Source: Streptomyces albiflavescens
Lineage (GTDB): Bacteria > Actinomycetota > Actinomycetes > Streptomycetales > Streptomycetaceae
DNA length: 64,000 nucleotides
Direction of reading: 5' to 3'
NCBI RefSeq assembly: GCF_014645835.1
Contig: NZ_BMMM01000014.1
Coordinates: 62,131 to 126,130, forward strand
Shown here: positions 41,288-50,430 of the stretch, one piece after another
Layout: each line of letters starts with the position of its first letter
Position numbering within the stretch: position 1 is the first letter of the stretch
Notes under the pieces: generated by a model
What the model saw: the letters and a program-made list of their open reading frames with translations, nothing else
The model's database searches: none
What the model was told of the DNA's origin: nothing
Program-made: the position numbers and the translations under genes

Positions 41288-42340
41288 TCAGACGGCCGGT
41301 CGCCAGCCAAGTGCCGGGCCGAGCCGGGTGGCGATGTCGGTGAGGATCTGGACGTAGTCGGCGTGGTCGAAGGTGAAAGGCAGCGCGAACGCGACCTCGT
41401 CGACTTCCCGGAACGCGACCTGGGAGTAGAGACGCTCGGCGATCTGGTCGGCAGTTCCGACGAGATCGGGCGCGAACATCATGCGCGCGGGTCCCTGAGG
41501 CGTAGCGGTACGCGGCAGCCGCTGCCGGGCGTACTCCTCGTACTTCGCTCGCTGCTCCGGCGAGGCGCTGTCCGTGGGGATCACGACGAGTCCCTGGGAG
41601 ACGCGGGCGCGATCGCCGTCGGGATGGTGGGCGCGGAAGGCCCGTACGTGTGAGAGCTGGACCTCGGCGAAGTCCTCGGCCTCCTCCGCCTTCACGACGC
41701 TGCTGGTCAAGAAGTTCATCCCGTGCTCCCCGGCCCACTGCGCCGACCGCAGGCTCGCGCCGCCGTACCACATGCGGCGGCCCAGGCCGGGGGAGTGCGG
41801 CTGGACGCGGTCGGAGAACACCTCGAAGCCCTCGATCCCGCTGAAGTCGGTGGCCGGCTTGCCGCGTACGAAGTCCAGCAGCCGTTCCACACGGTCGTAG
41901 TCGAAGCTCTCGACGTCGCCGGTATCGGGATAGAGGGCGTGCTTGACCTGCTCGTAGTGCATGGGCGGGCCGACGCTGACACCCGGATTGAGGCGGCCTG
42001 CGGACAGGATGTCGACGGTGGCGAGGTCTTCGGCCAGCCGCAGTGGATTCTCCCAGCCGACCGGGATGACCGCGGTGCCCAGTTCGATGCGGCTGGTGCG
42101 CTGTGTGGCAGCTGCCAGGACGGCGACCGGGGAGGAGATGCCGTATTGGAGATGGCGGTGGCGCACCCACGCGCTGTCGAAGCCGAGCCGTTCACCCAGT
42201 TCGATGATCTCGAGTGTCGATGCGTGGCCGCGACCGGGGTTGTCCCGGTCGAACAGCCCGATGGTCAGGAAGCCCAGCTTCCGCAAGGGGTTCGAGGGCA
42301 GTGGCACAAGCTCCTCCATCGTCCGCGGCAAGTCGAACAC
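41288..42340 (-). CDS. LLM-class flavin-dependent oxidoreductase
   Basis: A 350-aa luciferase-like monooxygenase/reductase (TIM-barrel using FMN or F420). Landmarks: FLTIGLFDRDNPGRGHASTL, SAWVRHRHLQYGISSPVAVL, RIELGTAVIPVGWENPLRLA, and MWYGGASLRSAQWAGEHGM. Substrate unknown. The start may be GTG 42340 or ATG 42319; neither has a clear ribosome-binding site. It is convergent with the epoxide hydrolase, stop to stop 13 bp apart, with no hairpin between. Confidence 0.87.
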   Translation of the reverse strand: MFDLPRTMEELVPLPSNPLRKLGFLTIGLFDRDNPGRGHASTLEIIELGERLGFDSAWVRHRHLQYGISSPVAVLAAATQRTSRIELGTAVIPVGWENPLRLAEDLATVDILSAGRLNPGVSVGPPMHYEQVKHALYPDTGDVESFDYDRVERLLDFVRGKPATDFSGIEGFEVFSDRVQPHSPGLGRRMWYGGASLRSAQWAGEHGMNFLTSSVVKAEEAEDFAEVQLSHVRAFRAHHPDGDRARVSQGLVVIPTDSASPEQRAKYEEYARQRLPRTATPQGPARMMFAPDLVGTADQIAERLYSQVAFREVDEVAFALPFTFDHADYVQILTDIATRLGPALGWRPAV

Positions 42341-42682
42341 CAGCGCTGGTTGAATTGTCGCAGGCGATCAGCGGGCGTCGAACCGGGAGGGCTTTCGCGC
42401 AGCGCCACCGTCTCGCTGGGGGCGGGACCGCTGTCGCTGGTGCGGCAGGGGAGCGGAGGCAACCACCGCGTGCCGGCGCCGGCGGATCAGGGCAGGGCGG
42501 CCCGGCGGAGAGAGGTCGCGGCCTGACGCGGGCGGAGCCGCTCGTGCGCCGGCCGGCGAATGCGTCCACTGCATCGCGAACCATGCGCGGAGATCCATCA
42601 GAAACCCCCTAGGGCTCGGGAAGCGCGTCGACCAGCCGCAGGAACGTGCTCCGGCCGAAAGCGGACCGTCCGGAAATGACGC
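42341..42682. other. Stretch without a recognisable gene
   Basis: About 340 bases upstream of the LLM gene and downstream of the secreted hydrolase gene. It must hold the LLM promoter. Short open frames occur, one with a possible ATG at 42599 on the minus strand, but none looks like a conserved protein. Confidence 0.45.
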
Positions 42683-42712
42683 CGACCGGGCCCTTCGCTC
42701 GGGGCCCGGTCG
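42683..42712 (-). terminator. Terminator of the secreted hydrolase gene
   Basis: CGACCGGGCCC and GGGCCCGGTCG form a perfect 11-bp stem with an 8-nt loop, 20 bases past the stop of the minus-strand gene. Confidence 0.8.
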
Positions 42713-42731
42713 ACGCGGGGTGCGGGCGGAC

Positions 42732-45518
42732 CTACGAAGCGTCGCGCACCTTGCCGGTGAACACCGGCCCGTCGTGCGGCTCACCGGAGTCGTCGTAGAC
42801 GGTCTCCTGGAGGCGCACCGCCTCCTCCGGCTCGGTCAGGGCGTCCGTGACGGTGGGGATGGTCAGCTCGGTGCTCGACCGGCCGGCGGGGACGGTGGCG
42901 TAGAGGGAGAGACCCTGCACCGCGGACAGCGGCCGCGACGGCCGTGGCGCCTCGCCGGAGTTCTCCAGCAGCCACTGGGGGTCGACATCGGTGGTCGACA
43001 GTTCGGCGCCGCCGGTCACCGGCAGGACGCTGAAGGAGGCCTCGATGTCCGTGTCCGCCACCGCGGAGAGGGACACCCGCCAGGTCAGGCTCTGGCCTTC
43101 GGTGACCTGGTCGGCGACCGGCGTCACCTTGATGGTGGGCATCGGGTCGTCGTTCCGCACGGTGACGCCGCCGCGATGGGCGCCGACCACCGCGCCGTGG
43201 ACCGCCTTCACGAAGACGTCGTGCGCCACGTCGTATCCGAAACGGGTATTGCCCCGCACCCGGACCGGTACGTCGATGCTCTGGCTCCCGGGCCGCACCG
43301 TCACCTCACGCACCGTGGCCTGGTCCGATGCCGGATCGGCGACGAACAGGCGGATGGTGCCGCTGCCGTGCCCGGAGACCCGCACCGGTACGTGGTAGGT
43401 GCGGACTCCGGTGTCGCCCTCCTTGACCGCCAGCCGGCCGATGTCGACGCGGGGCAGAACGGCGGGTCGGACCGTCGCCATGCCGGGGCGCCAGCCCCAG
43501 GCGTCCATCAGCCAGGCCTGTCCGGACCGGCTGCGCGGGGTCAGTTCCAGGGCCGTCACCCGGTGTAGATCGACTCCGGCGCGGGCGGCGGCGGCCAGCG
43601 GTACGCGGACCTCCTGCCCCCAGAAGGAGGCGGTGCGCTCGGTTCCGGGCAGACCGTCGAGGTGGACGCGCCCCAGAGTGGCCCGGCGGCCGGCAGCGTC
43701 GGCGAGGGTCACGTCGAGCTGGGTGTCCTTGCTGTTCGGTGGCACGATCACGCGCAGTGCCAGGGCCTCGGCGCCGTCGACGGAGACGGCCCGCGTCGGC
43801 CGTACGCGCATCGCGGAGCCGGGAGCCGTCCAGCGCAGCGCGACGGCGCGTCGGCCCGGCTCCTTCGACGTCTCCCACTGGGCGAAGTGCGGAGAGCCGC
43901 CACGCGCGTGGGAGCTCAGGCAGGCCGCGTCCGCGTCGGTGTCCACCTCCGCGCACAGCCGGCCGCCGTCCACGGCGACCGGGCCGTCCGGCAGGAACGC
44001 CGGCGTCCGGCGTGCGCCGACCGCGTGGGTGAGCACCCGCGCGGGGTCGGCCGAGGGCGCGCGCCGGTTCGAGCCGTCCAGCAGCGGACGCGCCCGGTCG
44101 TCGCCCGCGACGAACAGCCGCGCCGCGGCGGCGATGTACGTCGCACCGGCGGCCTGTTGCTGACGGGCCGTCAGCCTGGTCGCGGTGCCCGGCGAGCACA
44201 CCCGGTCCGGCTGGTCCCCGGCCCAGAAGTCGTCCTCCGCCGGGGCCTGGGCCTGTCCCGGAGTCCACTCGCTGTTGAAGAAGTTGTGGTTGGCGCCGAT
44301 CACGTACACGGCGCTGTGCAGGGCGGCGCCGCGGCTTACACCGCGTGTGCCGTCCACATACATTTCGCCCTGCAGATCGGAGACGTCGCCGTCGCAGCCG
44401 GGCAGGATCGTCATCGACGGTACGTCGGGAGTCGGGTTCTGCCCGAAGATGGTCGGGCCGATGAGGACGGTGCCGCGGATGTGCCAGCGCACCGGGCCCC
44501 GGTAGCCGTCCTGGTCGGCCGGCGGGGCGTACAGGCTGTCCATGGCAGCCCTGTTCACGCCTTCGCCGCCTCGCGAGTGGCCGACGAGCAGGACGCGCGA
44601 GAGATCGGCCGGAGCCGAGGCCCGTACGATCCGGGGCGCCGAGGCCGGGTGGGCCGCCCAGTCCGCCCAGCGGGCCAAGTGCTGCCGCACCAGCGACGAT
44701 CGGGCCTGTGCACCGCCGTCCTCCGCGGCGTAGTCCTGACCGTTGATGCCGTTGGCGGCGATGGACACGGTCACATATCCCTGCGAGGCCAGCAGTTTCT
44801 GGTCGCGCAGATAGCCCCGGTGACTGGGGATCGGTTTCGAACCCGTGGGGCAGGGCCACTCGCCGGTCACGTCATCGCCGTGCCCCGTGAAGCAGGTGGC
44901 GTGACGGCCGTGCAGGAACAGCGCCAGCGGGCGGGGCCCGGGGGCGTCGGTGGGCGCGACCACGACCGCACGCATCTCCACGGGTGCGGAAAATCCTGGC
45001 AGCCGCACCGAGTTGAGCGTGTACTCGCCGGTGACCGTCCGGTAGGAACCTGGCTTTCCGGGGTCAACCGCGTTGGCAGGAAGCGGGGTTGGCGGTGGGG
45101 CAGCGACCCCCGGTCGTCGGCTCGGCCGGTTCTCGTCGGCTGCTGCCGCGTCCAGACGGCGTTGACCGGTCAGGGCTCGAAGGTCGGTCAACTCCCCGAG
45201 CCGTACGCCGTGCAGCGCGAGCCGGAACGTACGGCCGTCGTGCCCGCCGACCGGCCGGCCCAGGAACCGGTCGCCGGCGTAGAACTCGACGCCGGAGTCG
45301 CTCACCGGCACCGGATCGTCCGAACGCCAGACCAGTTGTCTCGCCGCCCCCTCTCCGGTGATCTGCCAGCCCGGCGGAAGCTCTCCGCCGGAATCCGCGA
45401 CCGGCGCGGACAGCGCCGATCCGGCTGTCACCAGCTGCGCATGGGCCAATCCAGGCGATCCCGCGACCACTGCGAACAACGCAGCGGCGGCGATCCCTAT
45501 TCGCCGGACTCGGATCAA
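42732..45518 (-). CDS. Large secreted alpha/beta hydrolase with Calx-beta-like C-terminal region
   Basis: A 928-aa exported protein. A signal peptide (RVRRIGIAAAALFAVVAGSP, cut after AHA) is followed by a variable region, then an alpha/beta hydrolase domain (about 180-490): LALFLHGRHATCFTG, nucleophile elbow VGHSRGGEGV, and ANHNFFNSEW with a likely catalytic His. Residues about 690-928 are beta-rich repeats resembling Calx-beta (VKEGDTGVRTYHVPVRVS, VTEGQSLTWRVSL, ALTEPEEAVRLQ), with acidic calcium-type motifs. It is probably an extracellular esterase or lipase-like enzyme. TTG 45518 is chosen because AAGGAGAAG precedes it and it opens the signal peptide. A strong terminator follows. Confidence 0.82.
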   Translation of the reverse strand: MIRVRRIGIAAAALFAVVAGSPGLAHAQLVTAGSALSAPVADSGGELPPGWQITGEGAARQLVWRSDDPVPVSDSGVEFYAGDRFLGRPVGGHDGRTFRLALHGVRLGELTDLRALTGQRRLDAAAADENRPSRRPGVAAPPPTPLPANAVDPGKPGSYRTVTGEYTLNSVRLPGFSAPVEMRAVVVAPTDAPGPRPLALFLHGRHATCFTGHGDDVTGEWPCPTGSKPIPSHRGYLRDQKLLASQGYVTVSIAANGINGQDYAAEDGGAQARSSLVRQHLARWADWAAHPASAPRIVRASAPADLSRVLLVGHSRGGEGVNRAAMDSLYAPPADQDGYRGPVRWHIRGTVLIGPTIFGQNPTPDVPSMTILPGCDGDVSDLQGEMYVDGTRGVSRGAALHSAVYVIGANHNFFNSEWTPGQAQAPAEDDFWAGDQPDRVCSPGTATRLTARQQQAAGATYIAAAARLFVAGDDRARPLLDGSNRRAPSADPARVLTHAVGARRTPAFLPDGPVAVDGGRLCAEVDTDADAACLSSHARGGSPHFAQWETSKEPGRRAVALRWTAPGSAMRVRPTRAVSVDGAEALALRVIVPPNSKDTQLDVTLADAAGRRATLGRVHLDGLPGTERTASFWGQEVRVPLAAAARAGVDLHRVTALELTPRSRSGQAWLMDAWGWRPGMATVRPAVLPRVDIGRLAVKEGDTGVRTYHVPVRVSGHGSGTIRLFVADPASDQATVREVTVRPGSQSIDVPVRVRGNTRFGYDVAHDVFVKAVHGAVVGAHRGGVTVRNDDPMPTIKVTPVADQVTEGQSLTWRVSLSAVADTDIEASFSVLPVTGGAELSTTDVDPQWLLENSGEAPRPSRPLSAVQGLSLYATVPAGRSSTELTIPTVTDALTEPEEAVRLQETVYDDSGEPHDGPVFTGKVRDAS

Positions 45519-45752
45519 GGTTCTTCTCCTTCGGTCGGCATGCTCCCCGTGTGCTCCGCAGAGATCCCGGAGCACTCCCCGTCCCACGAGGACGGCAGCC
45601 GAGTCCGAGGGGTTGCCTGACGCCACACGCGTATCTCCGCTTCAACTGCCGCAGGATCACTGCTTGCCGGGGGTGCCCGCGTCGGCAGGGCGGTACGACG
45701 CGGCAGCCGGGCCCCGGAGGAAAATGCGATGCCCCACCCGCGCGGGATTTCC

Positions 45753-45758
45753 TACACT
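45753..45758 (+). promoter_or_regulatory. -10-like box ahead of the EF-G leader region
   Basis: TACACT, in a short AT-containing patch about 70 bp before the small ORF at 45824 and 325 bp before the EF-G start. No convincing -35 box. If used, it gives EF-G a long 5' leader. The rest of 45519-45823 shows no gene. Confidence 0.3.
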
Positions 45759-45823
45759 CGCCACGAACCGCACGCCGCAACGACATCGCGGCGCGCGCCG
45801 TGACGAGTGAGGGGAGCCGGGCC

Positions 45824-45940
45824 GTGCGTTACCGCACCGCTGTCGTCGTCCCCCCGTCGCGCTACGAGGTGATCCTCGTGTCTTCGTATGCCCGGTGCCG
45901 GCTGCGCGGCCGGAACCGGATGCCCGTGACGAACTCCTGA
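45824..45940 (+). CDS. Possible 38-codon leader ORF upstream of EF-G
   Basis: GTG 45824 is preceded by GGGGAG at 7 bases and opens a basic peptide (VRYRTAVVVPPSRYEV, ending in an Arg/Cys/Arg-rich tail) that stops at 45940, 143 bp before the EF-G start. Its placement would suit a leader peptide controlling a translation-factor gene, but no pairing structure was worked out. Confidence 0.3.
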   Translation: MRYRTAVVVPPSRYEVILVSSYARCRLRGRNRMPVTNS

Positions 45941-46083
45941 CCTCTGCCTGCTCGGTATCGCATCGGTCGCCCGCGTGCGTTGCGACGCCGTGCGCTGCCC
46001 ACGAGGTCTCGCGCCGCCTGAACACAGGCCTGTCGTCCGGGAATTGCGCCGCCCTTTCCGTATCACCCGAAAGGCCATGGGCC

Positions 46084-48183
46084 GTGCGTACCGACCTGAA
46101 CCGTCACCTCACCAGTCCGCTGACCGCCGTCCGCAACCTGGGCATCCTCGCCCACGTCGACGCCGGCAAGACCACCGTCACCGAGCGGATCCTCTACCTC
46201 ACCGGGACCACCCACAAGCGTGGTGAGGTCCACAACGGCACCACCGTCACCGACTTCGACCCCCAGGAGCGCGATCGTGGGATCACCATCTTCGCCGCGG
46301 CCGTGAGTTGCGCCTGGGACGGCCACCGGATCAACCTGATCGACACGCCGGGCCACGTCGACTTCTCCGACGAGGTGGAGCGCTCGTTGCGGGTCCTCGA
46401 CGGTGCGATCGCGGTGTTCGACGCCGTGGCCGGCGTCGAGCCGCAGAGCGAGTCGGTGTGGCGGCGGGCCGACCGGCACGGCGTGCCGAGGATCGCCTTC
46501 GTCAACAAGCTGGACCGCGCCGGTGCCGACCTCGACACCGCGGTCGAGTCGATTCGCGAGCGGCTCCATCCGGCCCCGCTCGTCGTCCAGTTGCCGATCG
46601 GCACCGAAGACGGTTTCAGCGGCGTGGTGGATCTGCTGCGCATGCGGTCCTTGGTCTGGGCGGACGGCAGCGACACGGTCGAGGAGGGGCCGGTACCGGA
46701 AGGTCTGCGGGAAGAAGCGCACCGGCGGCGCAGGCTGCTGGAGGAAGCGGTGGCGGAACTCCACCCGGTCGCGCTGGAGGAGTTCTGCGACCGTTCCACG
46801 GTCTCCGCGGCGACGCTGACCTCCGCGCTGCGCGACCTGACCCGTACCGGTGAGGGCGTGGTGGTGCTGTGCGGTTCGGCCTACCGCAACCGCGGGATCG
46901 AGCCGCTGCTGGAGGCCGTCGTGGCCTATCTGCCCTCGCCGCTCGACGTGCCGGCCGTGCGCGGCACCGACAGCGGCGCGGCGCAGGAACGGCTCGCCGA
47001 CTCGGAGGCACCGTTCGCGGGGCTGGTGTTCAAGGTGAACGCGACGGCCACCGGGCGGCTGACGTATGTGCGGGTGTACTCGGGAACGATCGACAAGGGA
47101 GAGGCGGTGTTGGACGTGGGCGCGAGGCGCACGGAACGCATCAGCCGGATTCTGCGCGTCCAGGCGGACCGGTACGCGGAGTTGGACCGGGCGGTGGCCG
47201 GTGACATCGTCGCGCTGGTCGGCCCGAAGTCTGCTCGTGCCGGGGCGACCCTGTGCGCACCCGCGGCTCCTTTGCTGCTCGAACCGCCGGTCGTCGCCGA
47301 TCCGGTCGTCTCCGTGGCCGTCGAGGCCCGCCGGAGCATCGATACCGACCGCCTGGTGTCGGCATTGGCACGTCTGCGAGAGGAGGATCCTTCGCTGACG
47401 GTCCGGACGGATTCCGAGACCGGCCAGACGGTGCTGTCGGGGATGGGCGAGCTGCACTTGGAGGTGGCCGTGGAGAAGATCCGGCGTGCCCAGGGGCTGG
47501 AGGTCGCCGTCGGCCGGCCGAGGGTGGCCTACCGGGAGACGGTGACGCGAAGGGTGTCGGGGCTGGTGTACCGGCACGTCAAGCAGGAAGGGGGTGCCGG
47601 TCAGTTCGCCCATGTCGTCCTCGATGTGGAGCCGCTGGAGGCCGACCCGAGCGGCGTCGAGGGGAGCGCGACGGGCTTCGAGTTCCGCTCGAGCGTCGTC
47701 GGTGGCAGGGTGCCGCAGGAGTACGTCCGCGCGGTGGAGGCAGGCTGCCGGGACGCGCTCGCCGAGGGACCGATCGGCGGCCACCCGGTGACCGGGCTGC
47801 GCGTCACGCTGACCGATGGGGCGACCCATCCGAAGGACTCCTCGGAGATGGCGTTCCGCACGGCCGGCCGACTGGGGCTCCGCGAGGCACTGCGCGCCGG
47901 CGCGATGGAGCTCCTGGAACCGGTCGTCGAAGTCACCGTCACCGTGCCCGACGACGCCGTGGGTGGCGTGCTCGGCGACCTGGCGGCACGGCGCGGCCGG
48001 GTCTCCGGCTCGCTTACGCGAGTGGGCGCGGCGGTGATCACGGCCACCGTGCCACTGGTCGAACTGTTCGGCTACGCCACGCGCTTGCGCAGCCGGACTC
48101 AGGGCCGGGGAGTCTTCACGACCCGCCCCACCGGCTACGCTCCGGCACCGTCCAGGTCATCCGACGGGATGGCGTCCCAGTAG
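46084..48183 (+). CDS. Elongation factor G paralogue (EF-G2/FusB-like)
   Basis: A 699-aa translational GTPase with all five EF-G domains. G1 HVDAGKTTVTERIL, G2 RGITIFAAAV, G3 DTPGHVDFSDEVERS, G4 NKLDRAG and G5 CGSAYRN are intact; domain IV and V (FAHVVLDVEPLEADPS through RSRTQGRGVFT) close it. It differs from housekeeping FusA in the switch region (TVTDFDPQERDRGIT for TMDWMEQEQERGIT) and stands alone without rpsL/rpsG/tuf, so it is a second-type EF-G of the kind several Streptomyces keep outside the str operon. A role in recycling or stress translation is possible. GTG 46084 is used; GAAAGG lies about 10 bases upstream. A 15-bp hairpin follows. Confidence 0.9.
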   Translation: MRTDLNRHLTSPLTAVRNLGILAHVDAGKTTVTERILYLTGTTHKRGEVHNGTTVTDFDPQERDRGITIFAAAVSCAWDGHRINLIDTPGHVDFSDEVERSLRVLDGAIAVFDAVAGVEPQSESVWRRADRHGVPRIAFVNKLDRAGADLDTAVESIRERLHPAPLVVQLPIGTEDGFSGVVDLLRMRSLVWADGSDTVEEGPVPEGLREEAHRRRRLLEEAVAELHPVALEEFCDRSTVSAATLTSALRDLTRTGEGVVVLCGSAYRNRGIEPLLEAVVAYLPSPLDVPAVRGTDSGAAQERLADSEAPFAGLVFKVNATATGRLTYVRVYSGTIDKGEAVLDVGARRTERISRILRVQADRYAELDRAVAGDIVALVGPKSARAGATLCAPAAPLLLEPPVVADPVVSVAVEARRSIDTDRLVSALARLREEDPSLTVRTDSETGQTVLSGMGELHLEVAVEKIRRAQGLEVAVGRPRVAYRETVTRRVSGLVYRHVKQEGGAGQFAHVVLDVEPLEADPSGVEGSATGFEFRSSVVGGRVPQEYVRAVEAGCRDALAEGPIGGHPVTGLRVTLTDGATHPKDSSEMAFRTAGRLGLREALRAGAMELLEPVVEVTVTVPDDAVGGVLGDLAARRGRVSGSLTRVGAAVITATVPLVELFGYATRLRSRTQGRGVFTTRPTGYAPAPSRSSDGMASQ

Positions 48184-48207
48184 CCCCGAGGGCGACCCGA
48201 GTCCGAT

Positions 48208-48241
48208 GGCCGGCCCCGCCCGAACCCGGGCGGGGCCGGCC
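48208..48241 (+). terminator. Terminator of the EF-G paralogue
   Basis: A perfect 15-bp GC-only stem (48208-48222 with 48227-48241) and AACC loop, 25 bases past the stop. Confidence 0.85.
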
Positions 48242-48244
48242 CGC

Positions 48245-48298
48245 CGGCATCATGCCGTGTTCCGATGCCGGCCCGTCGGCATCATGCCCGTGTTCCGA
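48245..48298. repeat. Imperfect direct repeat after the EF-G terminator
   Basis: CGGCATCATGCC(C)GTGTTCCGA occurs at 48245-48265 and 48277-48298, the second copy with one extra C. Adjacent to the terminator; role unknown. Confidence 0.6.
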
Positions 48299-48424
48299 GG
48301 CCGGCTGCGGACGTGGGTGGATACCGCGCGGACCGGCCTCACGAAGCCCGCCGGCGGTGGGAGGGAGGTTCGCCCGCTCCTGTCCTGACAGACCGGCAGG
48401 CGCAGAACCGGCTGAGCCTGGGGA

Positions 48425-49525
48425 TCACTTGGACCGTGGTCTGAGACTGTCCGCGACCCGCTGAATCGTCCTTGTCAGCTGGTGCAGCGAGTTCCCGTCG
48501 TGCTGACGGGACTCCTCGCCTGCGGGGGAAACCGCACCCCGGAATTCCTTGATCTCGGCCAACGCGGCGTGGGCGAGGTCGGCCGCCTCGCGGTATCGGT
48601 CGCGCGACTTGGTCATGGCGTCGAGCGCCTCGGCGTAGGCACTCACGAGCGCGCGTGCGTGGGCGAGTTCTTCCTCGAGAGTCACCAGGTGCCAGTTCTG
48701 CCGGAGAGCGGTGAACGCTTCTTCCGCCGCTTCCGGCAGAGGCCAGGGCAGCGCCGCGTACTGTACGACCTTGTCCAGGAGTTCCGTGGGCTCCGAGCCG
48801 TCGAGGAACACGCTGCGCACGGTGAAGTCCTGCTTCTCGTACCCCTGTCGGGCGGGAGTGCCGGGCAGAATCACGGCGCCGCCTCGGGGCACCCGGACGC
48901 CCAGGTCGTACAGAGCCCAGTTGACGGCCTGGAGTTGCTCAGGCGCGGCGCGGTGTTCCACGACGCGGTGCCGCAGTCCGGGCGGCAGCAGGCGCGCCAG
49001 CGGCAGGCGACCGCGCTGGTCGGGAGTCATCGCCTCGTGGACGACGACGTTGATGCTCCAGCTGTTCCGCCCGGCGTCCTTGAGCAGCCGCCGGAGGGCC
49101 TTGTCGTCCTGTGGCAGCGGGTTGATGTCCTGTAGACGGAGGCCGGCGACGATGTCGTGGTCCCAGGCAATCTCGCTCTTCTCGGGCCAGAACATGGTCG
49201 CGGGGGAGGGCCACGCGGGGTCCCAGGGCCGTTCCGCCTCGGCCGCCAGAGTCCAGCGCCGCTCTGCGTCCACGAGGTCCCGCCCGTCAGTGGCGAGCCG
49301 GGCCCGCACCGTGACGGCGTCGTCGACGAGCCACCGGGCCTCGAAGACGTGGCCGTCGGCTTCCGTGGAGTTCTCCGTCTCCAGGAAGTCATGGATCGTT
49401 TCGTCGGCCTTGAGCTTGCGCAGGTTCGCCCGCAGGGCCTCCTGCGGGGCGGGCCCGGTGTGGTGGCCGCCGGCCAGCCAGAGGGTCTCGGGGGCCGTGG
49501 TGCGGACTGTGCGGGACTTCGACAT
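48425..49525 (-). CDS. Hypothetical protein with C-terminal coiled coil
   Basis: A 366-aa protein of unrecognised family. The N-terminal two thirds are mixed alpha/beta with many tryptophans (PETLWLAGGHHTGP, WDHDIVAGLRLQD, AVNWALYDLGVRVPRGG), and a helix of about 60 residues near the end (EEELAHARALVSAYAEALDA, then MTKSRDRYREAADLAHAAL) is predicted coiled coil. No signal or membrane segment. ATG 49525 has only a weak ribosome-binding site. It is divergent from the gene pair at 49716-50302, with two 23-bp direct repeats in the shared promoter region. Confidence 0.75.
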   Translation of the reverse strand: MSKSRTVRTTAPETLWLAGGHHTGPAPQEALRANLRKLKADETIHDFLETENSTEADGHVFEARWLVDDAVTVRARLATDGRDLVDAERRWTLAAEAERPWDPAWPSPATMFWPEKSEIAWDHDIVAGLRLQDINPLPQDDKALRRLLKDAGRNSWSINVVVHEAMTPDQRGRLPLARLLPPGLRHRVVEHRAAPEQLQAVNWALYDLGVRVPRGGAVILPGTPARQGYEKQDFTVRSVFLDGSEPTELLDKVVQYAALPWPLPEAAEEAFTALRQNWHLVTLEEELAHARALVSAYAEALDAMTKSRDRYREAADLAHAALAEIKEFRGAVSPAGEESRQHDGNSLHQLTRTIQRVADSLRPRSK

Positions 49526-49613
49526 GGATCACTTTGCGTCTGAGGGCGGCGGCGTGCGTGTCCCAGTATGAGCGGTACGGCTCGCCTGTCTGGAGTCGAG
49601 GGCGGCTGAGATC

Positions 49614-49661
49614 ACGGACCTCCGCTCTCGGGTGCTTAACGGACCTCCGCTCTCGGGTGCT
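49614..49661. repeat. Two 23-bp direct repeats in a divergent promoter region
   Basis: ACGGACCTCCGCTCTCGGGT followed by GCT occurs exactly at 49614-49636 and 49639-49661 (period 25 bp). The spacing of about two and a half helical turns and the position between divergent genes suggest tandem regulator sites or a recent duplication. Confidence 0.9.
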
Positions 49662-49715
49662 CATGGGAGAGTTTGTCCCATAGTTGGAGGAGATTAGTCG
49701 TAGGAGATTCGATCC

Positions 49716-49874
49716 ATGGCCATGGATGACCGGGCCGAGATCAGTCTCCTTGAACCCTCAGTGCCCGCCCTCGCAGTCCTGGCGGGATTCCTGAGCGGCG
49801 GCGGGCAAGGATTCCCATCATTCTGGACAGAGATGCGATCACGTCTCCCACATCGGGGAAGTCGAATCCCATGA
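49716..49874 (+). CDS. 52-aa small protein overlapping the next gene
   Basis: ATG 49716 has TAGGAG 9 bases upstream and opens a 52-aa frame (MAMDDRAEISLLEPSVPAL, then a short hydrophobic AVLAGFLSGGGQGF and a basic tail) whose TGA overlaps the ATG of the following 143-aa gene by four bases (ATGA). The overlap and the ribosome-binding site support translation. No homologue recognised. Confidence 0.5.
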   Translation: MAMDDRAEISLLEPSVPALAVLAGFLSGGGQGFPSFWTEMRSRLPHRGSRIP

Positions 49875-50302
49875 GCGAATCAGAGCTTTCGCCGGAAGAC
49901 CGGCCCGTGGACCTGTACCTCGACCTGCTCCGCCTCCGTATGACCCCCGCGGACTTCGCGTTGCTGCGTCGCATGGTCGACCCTGTACTCGAAGCGATCC
50001 AGGAGCAGCGCGCGGGGCCGATCGAGCTGACTCTGGACGGCGCGGAGGCGGACAGCGTCTCGCAGGAGGTACGCGACGAGGCGTCCCTCGTCGTCGCGGT
50101 CGCCGTCACGGGGCGTCTGGACAACCAGATCGTCGAGATCGAGACCGAGGAGACCGGGCCTGTCAGGGTCGTCACGGATTCGGGCACCGCGGCCGATCCC
50201 GCCCGCTGCCAGGAGATCGCCGATTTCATCGGTGAACGTCACCGCCAGGACGAGGAGCTGCGCGGCATCGCGGAAGTGAGTGGCCTACCCACCGATGTCT
50301 GA
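49871..50302 (+). CDS. Acidic hypothetical protein
   Basis: A 143-aa, strongly acidic protein of unrecognised family. The first 60 residues are helical (VDLYLDLLRLRMTPADFALL), the middle forms strands (PIELTLDGAEADSVSQEVRD, VVAVAVTGRLDNQIVEI), and the end is helical again. GGGGAAG lies 9 bases before ATG 49871, and its start overlaps the stop of a 52-aa ORF, so the two form a small operon divergent from the 366-aa unknown gene. Confidence 0.72.
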   Translation: MSESELSPEDRPVDLYLDLLRLRMTPADFALLRRMVDPVLEAIQEQRAGPIELTLDGAEADSVSQEVRDEASLVVAVAVTGRLDNQIVEIETEETGPVRVVTDSGTAADPARCQEIADFIGERHRQDEELRGIAEVSGLPTDV

Positions 50303-50430
50303 CGCCCGCCGCGATGCCGGGTCGGACAGTTGAGGAACGCCGCCGTCGCCGGGTGCCATGCGCGCACGGGAGGGGGTCTCCACCTGCGGATCGTCGGCTG
50401 TAATCGCTCTAAAGGGTGACATGTCGCTTC

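Noticed and set aside
42368..42599. Small minus-strand frame starting at ATG 42599 with a G-rich upstream tract
   Set aside because: Arg/Pro-rich tail and no conserved pattern; the G-tract alone does not support a gene.
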